Shown: piece after piece, positions 1 to 6,830 of the stretch
How the letters are laid out: each line of letters begins with the position of its first letter
How positions within the stretch are numbered: the first letter of the stretch is position 1
Assembly: GCA_964431735.1 (NCBI GenBank)
Contig: CAYSLJ010000214.1
Location: 1 to 9,637, forward strand
Source of the DNA: CALARM01 sp964431735
GTDB taxonomy: Bacteria; Vulcanimicrobiota; SpSt-956; JAKJGF01
Reading direction: 5' to 3'
Length of the DNA stretch: 9,637 nucleotides
Notes under the pieces: model-generated
Databases searched by the model: none
Seen by the model: only the letters and a program-made list of their open reading frames with translations
Told to the model about the DNA's origin: nothing
Position numbers and translations under genes: made by a program

Positions 1-52
1 CGTCACGATATAAATTATAACTATGATGTAATTATTTTCAGACAGTTCCTTA

Positions 53-2479
53 TTACTTTACCTTCAGAATAAACTCACCTTTATCTTTAATTTTCACATA
101 AAGAGATTTCTCTTCAGAATTAAAGAAATAACCTTCTCCTTTAACGTCAATGGAATCGTATCTCTTCAGCGGGAGGTCTGACAGCAAAACTTCCTGCGGC
201 TCTGTCATATCATAGATTTCAAAAGCAAAATCTTTCTTTTTACTGTCATATTTTTTATAAGGTTTTGTAACGGATATTTCCAGAGAAGAAGTCTTCTTGC
301 TTTCTATTTTCGTAATACTGTATAAGCCTTCTTTATATTTACAGCTTATTCCGTCATCTTCATATAATTCATAAGTGGAATCATCTGACGGGAACATCTT
401 AAATTCATATTCTCCAATTTCTTTTTCTCCTATATAATTCTGACACTCCTGCATTGGAATTATACCTCCTTCTCTTATAAAGAGAGGGATTTCAGACAGA
501 GGAGCATCTATTACAATACACTGTTTCCCCTGATATACACTCTTATCTCTCATATAAAGCCATTTTCCTTCAGGAAGATATAATTTTTTAGATAGATCAT
601 GTTCTGACAGAACAGGAGCTACGAGAAGATTTTCACCTATCATGAATTCTTTCTGCGCCTCTTCTTTATAGCATTCCCTGTCATGTTGAAAATTCAACAG
701 AAGGGGCCTCATAACAGGAAGTCCTGTTTTGACGGCATTATAAAATTCATTGTAGAGATATGGAAGGAATCTGTATCTCAATTTTATTGCTTCCCCTGTA
801 TAATATTCCACATCTTCTCCGAAAGACCATGGCTCTTTTGCCACCATGCCCTTGCAGGAATGACCTCTGAAAAACGGCGTAAAGGCTCCCAGTTGCATCC
901 ATCTTACATAGAGATTTTTAGAAGGGTTCCCCTCAAAACCTCCCACGTCACTTCCCACGAAAACCATACCGCTCAGTCCCATCCCCTGTGGCATAAGACA
1001 TGCCAGAAGAAGATGGTTTTCATTTGATGCATTGTCTCCCGTCCATACGGCAGCATATCTCTGAATACCTGAAAATCCTGCCCTCGTAAGTATAAAAGGT
1101 CTTTTTCCACTGTCCTGAAAAGCACTGAATGTGGCCTTTGCCATCGTAAGGGCAAAAACATTATGTATTTTTTTGTGATCTGCTCCGAAACCATGATCAT
1201 TAAATCTTACAATATCAGGCACATATTTTCCCCATACTGCCGGCTCATTCATATCATTCCATATACCTTCGACACCGAGCTCCAGAAGAGCTTTATTCTT
1301 ACCGGCCCACCAGAGAGCAGTTTCTTCTTTAGTAAAATCAGGGAAATAAGACCATGAAGGCCATACTTCTCCTTTATAAAGCGTTCCGTCAGGATATTTT
1401 ACAAATAAATCTTTTTCAATGCCTTCTTTCGCGACAGAGTAATTATCATCTGCTTTTACACCGGGGTCTACGATGGGAATCACTTTAAAACCTTCGGCTT
1501 TGAGATCAGATATGAGTTTTTTCGGTTCCGGAAACCTCTCTTTATCCCACGTAAAAACCCTGTATCCATCCATATAATCTATATCCAGATATATTACATC
1601 ACATGGTATACCTCTGTCTCTGAAATTCCTGGCTATTGATCTTACGGAAGACTCGGGATAATAACTCCACCTGCTCTGCTGGTAGCCGAGAGACCACAGA
1701 GGAGGAAGTTCCATTCTTCCCGTAATAAGGGTATAAGAAGAAATAACTCTTTTTATGTCAGGGCCGTAAATGAAATAATAATCCATTTCCCCGTCTTCTG
1801 CGCCGAACCAGTAAAATCTGTCATTTCCTGCACCCATATTAAAATATGATTTATATGTATTATCAAGGTAAATCCCGTAGGCTCCGCTGTTTCTTACACC
1901 TGTAAAAAAAGGAATGGACTGATAGAGCGGGTCCTGATCTTTACTGTAGGCAGGGAAATCGGAGTTCCACATGGTATATTGATTGCCTCTTTTATTCAGA
2001 GTCCCTGTTTTTTCTCCGAGACCGAAAAACATTTCATCAGGGAAAAGTTTTTTGTAACACCTCACTTCAGAGCCGTCAAAAGACACTCCGAAAGAGGGGT
2101 CATCCTGATTTATGAGATTGCCGGATTTATCATAAATTTCTACTCTGCAGGGATTTTTTCTTATTATAACCTTCATTTCATCTGTAGATAATTCATAAAA
2201 ATCTCCTTTTTCAGCAAATGAAAATTCTGTCTTTTCATTACTGTTCCATATAACTCCATAAGAAGGTCTTTCTGAAAAATTTTCTCTCACATAACGAAAA
2301 CGGATAATATTGCTCTTTAAAACATAAATATTTAAAAGACCGTAAGAACACTTAAATTCAACCCTGTTATCCTTTTTTACACATTCTTTTATATTTCCCG
2401 TAAAAATACTTTCTGCCTTTACAGCACAGGGGTTTAATAAAAAAATCAAGGTTATAAAACTCAGTAAAAAAATTTTCAC
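53..2479 (-). CDS. Secreted glycoside hydrolase family 31 (alpha-glucosidase-like)
   Basis: This is a retaining alpha-glycosidase of 808 residues, a usual length for GH31, and it is complete. Residues 1-22 form a Sec signal peptide: Lys2, a hydrophobic core, then a likely cut after AVKA, so the enzyme acts in the periplasm or outside the cell. The N-terminal beta-sandwich covers about 25-235 and the TIM barrel about 260-590. The catalytic nucleophile is Asp409 in WNDMNEP and the acid/base is Asp482 in WTGDN. Other family motifs are LDIDYMDGY (Asp299, Asp301), GSDVGGF (Asp511) and FFRGHS (His540). Beta-sandwich C-terminal domains follow, including IREGGIIPM and YELYEDDG. The DMNEP and WTGDN signatures favour alpha-glucosidase or a related transglucosylase, but the motifs do not settle the substrate. 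The start is GTG at 2477-2479, fixed by the signal peptide and a strong ribosome binding site. The gene diverges from the kinase gene. No terminator is visible in the 52 bases beyond its stop. Confidence 0.96.
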   Translation of the reverse strand: MKIFLLSFITLIFLLNPCAVKAESIFTGNIKECVKKDNRVEFKCSYGLLNIYVLKSNIIRFRYVRENFSERPSYGVIWNSNEKTEFSFAEKGDFYELSTDEMKVIIRKNPCRVEIYDKSGNLINQDDPSFGVSFDGSEVRCYKKLFPDEMFFGLGEKTGTLNKRGNQYTMWNSDFPAYSKDQDPLYQSIPFFTGVRNSGAYGIYLDNTYKSYFNMGAGNDRFYWFGAEDGEMDYYFIYGPDIKRVISSYTLITGRMELPPLWSLGYQQSRWSYYPESSVRSIARNFRDRGIPCDVIYLDIDYMDGYRVFTWDKERFPEPKKLISDLKAEGFKVIPIVDPGVKADDNYSVAKEGIEKDLFVKYPDGTLYKGEVWPSWSYFPDFTKEETALWWAGKNKALLELGVEGIWNDMNEPAVWGKYVPDIVRFNDHGFGADHKKIHNVFALTMAKATFSAFQDSGKRPFILTRAGFSGIQRYAAVWTGDNASNENHLLLACLMPQGMGLSGMVFVGSDVGGFEGNPSKNLYVRWMQLGAFTPFFRGHSCKGMVAKEPWSFGEDVEYYTGEAIKLRYRFLPYLYNEFYNAVKTGLPVMRPLLLNFQHDRECYKEEAQKEFMIGENLLVAPVLSEHDLSKKLYLPEGKWLYMRDKSVYQGKQCIVIDAPLSEIPLFIREGGIIPMQECQNYIGEKEIGEYEFKMFPSDDSTYELYEDDGISCKYKEGLYSITKIESKKTSSLEISVTKPYKKYDSKKKDFAFEIYDMTEPQEVLLSDLPLKRYDSIDVKGEGYFFNSEEKSLYVKIKDKGEFILKVK

Positions 2480-2486
2480 TTTTTTA

Positions 2487-2495
2487 CTCCTTTCC
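2487..2495 (-). promoter_or_regulatory. Ribosome binding site of the GH31 gene, supporting a GTG start
   Basis: On the minus strand the sequence reads GGAAAGGAG, followed by seven bases (TAAAAAA) and then GTG. This near-ideal Shine-Dalgarno site and spacing fix GTG at 2477-2479 as the start, directly ahead of the signal peptide. Confidence 0.85.
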
Positions 2496-2509
2496 TGAAA
2501 ATAGCAGGT

Positions 2510-2560
2510 GGTGAATAATGAGTAGTGAGTGAAAAAGTTCTGTTCTACTAACTGTTCACC
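2510..2560. repeat. Imperfect inverted repeat in the GH31 leader
   Basis: The arm at 2510-2525 (GGTGAATAATGAGTAG) matches the reverse complement of 2545-2560 (CTACTAACTGTTCACC) at 13 of 16 positions, with a 19-base loop. The ends GGTGAA/TTCACC and AGTAG/CTACT pair perfectly. If the GH31 promoter is at 2618-2626, the repeat lies inside the 5' untranslated leader and could fold in the RNA. It may equally be a decayed copy of a short dispersed repeat. Its function is unknown. Confidence 0.55.
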
Positions 2561-2580
2561 ATTTGTTGCTTACTTATTCC

Positions 2581-2595
2581 GTCAATCTTATTGAC
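2581..2595. promoter_or_regulatory. Perfect dyad GTCAAT-CTT-ATTGAC overlapping a -35 box, candidate operator
   Basis: Two perfect 6-base arms are separated by three bases. The right arm overlaps five of the six bases of the kinase -35 element (TTGACA, 2591-2596). The site also lies just downstream of the proposed start of GH31 transcription. A dimeric regulator bound here could block the kinase promoter and obstruct early GH31 transcription. The dyad is seen directly; the operator role is inferred. Confidence 0.5.
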
Positions 2596-2619
2596 ATAAT
2601 CCCAATAATAAAATAATAT
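2591..2619 (+). promoter_or_regulatory. Consensus sigma70-type promoter of the histidine kinase gene
   Basis: A perfect -35 TTGACA (2591-2596) is followed by exactly 17 bases and a -10 TAATAT (2614-2619). Transcription would start near 2626, giving a leader of about 38 bases that contains the Shine-Dalgarno GGGAGGT (2651-2657), six bases before the ATG at 2664. It is the best promoter match I found in the window. The inferred start falls at the dyad at 2625-2637. Confidence 0.8.
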
Positions 2620-2626
2620 TATAGCA
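2618..2626 (-). promoter_or_regulatory. Extended -10 promoter (TGCTATAAT) facing the GH31 gene
   Basis: On the minus strand the bases read TGCTATAAT, a perfect extended -10. The matching -35 position is poor (about TGTTTT at 2641-2646), as is common with extended -10 promoters. Transcription would start near 2611 and give a leader of about 130 bases before the GTG. The element shares bases 2618-2619 with the kinase -10 on the other strand, so RNA polymerase could hardly occupy both promoters at once. Confidence 0.5.
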
Positions 2627-2637
2627 GATATAATCTG
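2625..2637. promoter_or_regulatory. Perfect dyad CAGAT-ATA-ATCTG at the kinase transcription start
   Basis: Five-base arms are separated by three bases, centred just past the kinase -10 and overlapping the TG of the minus-strand extended -10. It could be a second regulator site or a small hairpin at the 5' end of the kinase mRNA. Its sequence differs from the dyad at 2581-2595, so one protein need not bind both. Confidence 0.35.
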
Positions 2638-2663
2638 GAAAAAACAGTCAGGGAGGTACGGGG

Positions 2664-5600
2664 ATGCACATCCTTAAAAAAAAACATATTACCCGGGAAG
2701 AAAGTGAAGAACTTTACCGGCTTAATAAAGAACTGGCATTTTTAAACACTTTAACCCTCACTGTTATCAGCGAAACATCTTTACAGGAAGCCTGTAATTC
2801 AGCAGTTTGCCAGATATCCTCGGAGACAGAAGCAGACATAACGGCAATCTTTTTATATAAAGATAAAGTCCTTGATTTAAAATCTTACACTGCCAGAAAT
2901 GGTGATAAAGAAGAATATGCTACATTTCTCTCCTCTATGTCACCCGGGACAGACACCCCTGTTTACAGCAAAAATACCCCTGAAGATATCTTCAAATATG
3001 AAAAGATAAATATTCATTCCTTTGCCTTACTGCCTCTTTATTCTAACAATAACCTTACAGGAACAATCTTTATAGCTTCCCGGGAGGAAAGAGATTTTTC
3101 CCTGAGATCTGATTTTCTGGAAAAGGTGGCACACCACATGTCTGTAATAACAGATAAATTTCTGTTACTGGAAGCAAGTTATAATTATGTGGAAAAACTG
3201 ACTCACACCTTCAGGGAAGATACGGAAGAAACATTAAATTACAGGGAAGAACAGCTAAAAAAACAGAATAATGCTTTATTATCACTTATGCTTGCAGGAA
3301 ATCTCTTCAAATGGAATTTCAAACGGGCCATTTCCGAAATTACAGAGGCATGTTCCAATATGCTCCGGACTGAACGGGTCAGTATATGGTTATACAATGA
3401 AGATTACTCGTCAGTTCACTGTATAGACCTTTTCGAAAGAAGCAAACAGCTTCACAGTGAAGGTGAAGAGCTCAGGTCAGCCGATTTTCCCGAATATACA
3501 AAACTTCACCTGACAGGGAAGCCTGTAGCGGCAGCAGATGCCAGGACAGACAGGCGCACATATGAGATCCCCGAAGATTACTATAAAAAACATAACATAT
3601 ATTCTCTCCTTGATACGCCTGTATGGATCCATGATAAAGTGGGAGGTATTCTGAGTTTTGAACATATATCAGAATGCAGGCAGTGGAGCGGAGAAGATGA
3701 GAGAGTGGCCACTGCTATGGCTGCCATTATATCCCTCTGTTTTGAAGTATATGAAAGGAAGAAAGCAGAGGATGAAAGAAGTCGTCTCATAGAAATCATG
3801 GAGAGTACAAGTGACCTGATTGCGACGTCAACACCTGACGATGTAATATCCTATATGAATGCTGCAGGTAAAAAACTCATGGGATGGAGTGAGAGTGAAG
3901 ATTTATCATGCCATAATATTTCTACCTGTCACCCTCTATGGGCATACAGGTTAATAGAACAGGTAGCCATGCCCTGTGCCAGAGAGAAAGGCATATGGCA
4001 GGGCGAAACAGCAATAGTTACCGCAGAAGGCAGAGAAATACCTGTATTTCAAATACTCATGTCTCACAGGTCTTCCGAAGGAAAAATCATGTATTTTTCC
4101 AGCATTATAAGAGATATAACAGAAAGGAAAAAAGCTGAAAATATACTCAGAGAAAGTGAACTGTTCATGAAAGAAACACAGAAGATTGCCAGACTGGGAG
4201 GATGGAAGGCAAACCCTTATATGGACTATCTGGAATGGACGGAAGGCGTATATCATATCATAGAAGAACCTGTCTGCTACAGGCCTGCTATGCTGGAAGG
4301 AAGCAAATATTACGTGCCTGAATATCTTCCTCTTATTTATGAAAATATTACAAAATGCCTTAAAACAGGGGAACCTTTTACTATGGAAGCAGAAATGTTG
4401 ACAGCCCAAGGGAAAAAACTATGGGTAGAAATCAGGGGTATCTCTTCTGTAATAGAAGGCGAACATTCATATGCTATAGGAACAGTTCAGGATATAACAG
4501 AACGTAAACTTGCAGAACAGGCTCTGAGCGAAAGTGAAGAAAAATTCCGGAGTATTTTTGCCCTTGCACCATGCAGTATTGCAATTACAGATATGGAAGG
4601 AAGATATATGGATGTAAATGCCAGGTTCTGTGAAAAAAACGAAGTGGAAAAAAGTAAAGTCCTGGGTCGTAAACACTCAGACTTCTACCATACATATCAA
4701 CAGGCCCTTACAAATCAGATAGTAAGCATGGAAAAAAAGATCAAATCCAGTGAATATCTTGAGAATGAAGAAATAGAACTGGAGAGAAAAATTGACGGGA
4801 CAAAAGTTATTCTGCTGATTTCTTCCAGAATAATCAACATATCCGGTCTCCCCTGTATTCTATCTTTATGTGAAGACATAACAGAGAGAAAAAAGCTGGA
4901 AGAACAATTACGTCAGTCCCAGAAAATGGAAGCCATAGGTCAGCTTGCAGGCGGTGTGGCTCATGATTTCAACAACCTTATTCAGGTCATACTCGGATAT
5001 ACGAGTATTGTCATGGAAGATCTGGACACAGAATCTCCCAATTACAAAGATTTAAATGAAGTATATCAGGCTGGCACAAGGGCTGCTTCACTGACAAAAC
5101 AGTTACTGGCATTCAGCCGCAGACAGCTTCTCAATGTATCATCTCTGAATATGAATGACGTTGTTTCCGAATTGACAAACATGTTACAGCGCCTGATAGG
5201 TGAACATATAGAACTACTGGTAAAAAAGGAACAAAATCTGCCATCTATAAACGGAGACAGACATCAGATAGAACAGGTGCTGATAAATCTATGCATAAAT
5301 GCCCGTGATGCAATGCCTGACGGAGGTAATCTGACTATCGAAATAAAAAATCTTACCTTCGACTCTGATTACTGTTCAATCAATCAATGGGCCAGAGTCG
5401 GTCAGTATATTATGACATCTATTACAGACACAGGGTGCGGTATGGACAAAAATACTGTAAAACAAATCTTCGATCCCTTCTTTACAACAAAGGAAAAAGG
5501 CAGAGGCACAGGTCTTGGACTTGCCACCGTATACGGTATAGTCCGTCAGCACCAGGGTATAATTAATGTCTACAGTGAACCGGGTCATGGAAGCACTTTC

Positions 5601-6425
5601 AATGTATATTTACCTGTAAGTGAAGATACTGTAACAGAGGCAGAAGAAACAGCATATATTCCGACCGGCGATGGCGGTGAAACTATATTACTCGCTGAAG
5701 ATGAAGAACAGATACGACTTATGGGAAAAAGAATACTGGAAGAAAGAGGTTACAGGGTCATAACAGCTTCTGACGGAGAAGAAGCATTAAATATATATAA
5801 TAACTATAAAGATGATATCCATTTGCTTTTCCTTGATGTAATAATGCCTAAAAAAAGCGGGAAAGCCGTGTATGACAGAATCCGTGAAATAAATCCTTCC
5901 ATAAAATGCCTCTTCACAAGCGGGTACAGTGATACGGCAGTTCATAAAAATTTCATACTGGAACAGGGGTTAAAACTTATTCAGAAACCTTACCGGAAAG
6001 ATCTTTTACTGGGTATAGTTCGCCAGTTACTCGATGAGAAAATCGAGAAAGCAAAGAAAATTGTTATGATAGCGGAGGATGAAGAACCACTGAGGGATAT
6101 AGCTGTTCTGTATATAAAATCTATGGGTCTGGAAGCTATAAGTGCTTCAGACGGTCCGGAGGCTCTGGAACTTTTCAGAAAACACTGTAACGAAACAGGC
6201 TGTGTGGTAATCGATCTTCAAATGCCGGGCATGGACGGGTTGACCGTTTTGAGAGAAATGAAAAAGATCTGTTCAGATGTAAAAGTTGTAATCACAAGCG
6301 GCTACAGTGAAGCAGGTGATATCAAGAAGGTACAGTCAGACGGTATTGCAGGATTTCTTCAGAAACCTTACAGCCGGCAGGAATTCAGGGAGCATATAAA
6401 AAGAGCTCTTTCATTGTTAGAATAG
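2664..6425 (+). CDS. Soluble hybrid sensor histidine kinase, GAF2-PAS3-HisKA-HATPase-REC2
   Basis: This is a 1253-residue two-component sensor with no membrane segment or signal peptide, so it should sense in the cytoplasm. In order: a GAF-like domain (about 30-165), a charged helical linker (about 170-212), a second GAF (about 212-365), and three PAS domains (about 372-492, 495-616, 625-745), each closed by the DITERK linker motif. HisKA (about 755-825) has the phosphorylated His767 in GGVAHDFNN. The HATPase domain (about 870-985) has its N box at Asn879, DTGCGM at Asp922 and GRGTGLGL at 946-953. Two receiver domains follow, with phospho-acceptors Asp1058 (LDVIMP) and Asp1184 (IDLQMPGMDG). 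The metal-binding acidic pair reads Glu-Asp in both (1012/1013 and 1138/1139) rather than Asp-Asp, which is tolerated in this family. Both receivers end in KPY. No output domain is attached, so phosphate probably passes to another protein or the receivers tune the kinase. The ligand is unknown. ATG and GGGAGGT six bases upstream set the start. Confidence 0.96.
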   Translation: MHILKKKHITREESEELYRLNKELAFLNTLTLTVISETSLQEACNSAVCQISSETEADITAIFLYKDKVLDLKSYTARNGDKEEYATFLSSMSPGTDTPVYSKNTPEDIFKYEKINIHSFALLPLYSNNNLTGTIFIASREERDFSLRSDFLEKVAHHMSVITDKFLLLEASYNYVEKLTHTFREDTEETLNYREEQLKKQNNALLSLMLAGNLFKWNFKRAISEITEACSNMLRTERVSIWLYNEDYSSVHCIDLFERSKQLHSEGEELRSADFPEYTKLHLTGKPVAAADARTDRRTYEIPEDYYKKHNIYSLLDTPVWIHDKVGGILSFEHISECRQWSGEDERVATAMAAIISLCFEVYERKKAEDERSRLIEIMESTSDLIATSTPDDVISYMNAAGKKLMGWSESEDLSCHNISTCHPLWAYRLIEQVAMPCAREKGIWQGETAIVTAEGREIPVFQILMSHRSSEGKIMYFSSIIRDITERKKAENILRESELFMKETQKIARLGGWKANPYMDYLEWTEGVYHIIEEPVCYRPAMLEGSKYYVPEYLPLIYENITKCLKTGEPFTMEAEMLTAQGKKLWVEIRGISSVIEGEHSYAIGTVQDITERKLAEQALSESEEKFRSIFALAPCSIAITDMEGRYMDVNARFCEKNEVEKSKVLGRKHSDFYHTYQQALTNQIVSMEKKIKSSEYLENEEIELERKIDGTKVILLISSRIINISGLPCILSLCEDITERKKLEEQLRQSQKMEAIGQLAGGVAHDFNNLIQVILGYTSIVMEDLDTESPNYKDLNEVYQAGTRAASLTKQLLAFSRRQLLNVSSLNMNDVVSELTNMLQRLIGEHIELLVKKEQNLPSINGDRHQIEQVLINLCINARDAMPDGGNLTIEIKNLTFDSDYCSINQWARVGQYIMTSITDTGCGMDKNTVKQIFDPFFTTKEKGRGTGLGLATVYGIVRQHQGIINVYSEPGHGSTFNVYLPVSEDTVTEAEETAYIPTGDGGETILLAEDEEQIRLMGKRILEERGYRVITASDGEEALNIYNNYKDDIHLLFLDVIMPKKSGKAVYDRIREINPSIKCLFTSGYSDTAVHKNFILEQGLKLIQKPYRKDLLLGIVRQLLDEKIEKAKKIVMIAEDEEPLRDIAVLYIKSMGLEAISASDGPEALELFRKHCNETGCVVIDLQMPGMDGLTVLREMKKICSDVKVVITSGYSEAGDIKKVQSDGIAGFLQKPYSRQEFREHIKRALSLLE

Positions 6426-6426
6426 T

Positions 6427-6446
6427 ATCCGGGGAAGGATTTTATT
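6427..6446 (+). terminator. Weak candidate terminator after the kinase gene
   Basis: Just after the TAG stop, ATCC and GGAT pair around the loop GGGGAA, followed by TTTATT. A 4-bp stem is short for an intrinsic terminator, so at best this is a leaky one. Nothing stronger is seen before the next reading frame. Confidence 0.25.
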
Positions 6447-6507
6447 ATACCGATGCGAATATGTGTTAATATCAAACATAATTCCTTGAACAGCAGGGTA
6501 ATATATT

Positions 6508-6776
6508 ATGAAATTTTTTAATTATCATAGTTCTGATTTTATTTACTGTTTTCTTCTGCCCGTGAGACTGTATCAGACGTAGACCATGTCATAGTTCTGG
6601 ATAATTCAGATGGCGACGGCTGTAATGATACACATATAGTAATGACAAAATCAAGCATAAAAGGCTATATAGATGAAAAATATGTAAGACATGTTTCCGT
6701 GACTGCTCCCTCCACTAAGCTACGCTATAATGGGGGCTTCCTGGGACTTTTCCCACAGACTACAGCCCTAGTCTGA
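6508..6776 (+). pseudogene. Broken gene for a small exported protein, function unknown
   Basis: An ATG at 6508 lies nine bases after AGGG (6495-6498), but its frame stops after 24 codons. Dropping one T from the T6 run (6514-6519) and one from the T4 run (6549-6552) joins three frames into MKFLIIIVLILFTVSSARE, a textbook signal peptide with a likely cut after SSA. The frame then continues as VSDVDHVIVLDNSDGDGCND, HIVMTKSSIKGYIDEKYV and on to TGA at 6774-6776. The DNSDGDGCND stretch is acidic and resembles calcium-binding repeat loops. From about 6709 the frame runs through hairpin DNA, so its last 20 or so codons are probably not original and the 3' part may be lost. I do not recognise the protein. 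The codons are seen directly; the repair is inferred. True decay and sequencing errors in T runs cannot be told apart here. Confidence 0.5.
6709..6775 (+). other. Cluster of three hairpins, possible IS200/IS605-type right-end remnant
   Basis: Hairpin 1 (6709-6736) pairs CCTCCA with TGGGGG, including one T-G pair, and has an inner AGC-TAC-GCT stem. CTTC follows it, then hairpin 2 (6742-6755, TGGGA-CTTT-TCCCA, perfect). Hairpin 3 (6756-6775, CAGACTA-CAGCCC-TAGTCTG, perfect 7 bp) abuts it directly. A G-rich hairpin arm running into GGGGGCTTC resembles, from memory, the right ends of IS200/IS605-family elements, where TnpB omega-RNA ends. No tnpA or tnpB coding remains are visible, so it would be a solo end or a small non-autonomous derivative. 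No T tract follows hairpin 3, so it is not a standard terminator. It could also be an RNA element in the leader of the peptidase gene. The structure is certain; the origin is tentative. Confidence 0.4.
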
Positions 6777-6830
6777 TAAAATAGTAACAGAACTGGCTGT
6801 TCAAATAAAATACAATGACAGGAGTAGAAA

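Noticed and set aside
683..1027. 114-codon plus-strand open frame inside the GH31 gene
   Set aside because: It lies opposite the GH31 catalytic barrel, which has its full set of motifs, and the translation shows no recognisable domain.
2411..2479. Lipoprotein signal in GH31 because of Cys18 after a hydrophobic core
   Set aside because: The residues before the cysteine are L-N-P, which do not fit a lipobox, while AVKA followed by Glu fits a normal signal peptidase I site.
3951..4409. 152-codon open frame on the minus strand inside the kinase gene
   Set aside because: It is antisense to PAS domains with clear conserved motifs, rich in Phe, Cys and His as expected of a shadow frame, and I see no family signature.
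6742..6782. Hairpins 2 and 3 as a rho-independent terminator
   Set aside because: The downstream bases are ATAAAATAG with no T tract on either side in the right orientation.
6777..6816. Promoter for the peptidase from TAAAAT (6777-6782) or TACAAT (6811-6816)
   Set aside because: Neither has a -35 at proper spacing, and the second overlaps the region just before the ribosome binding site, leaving no leader.
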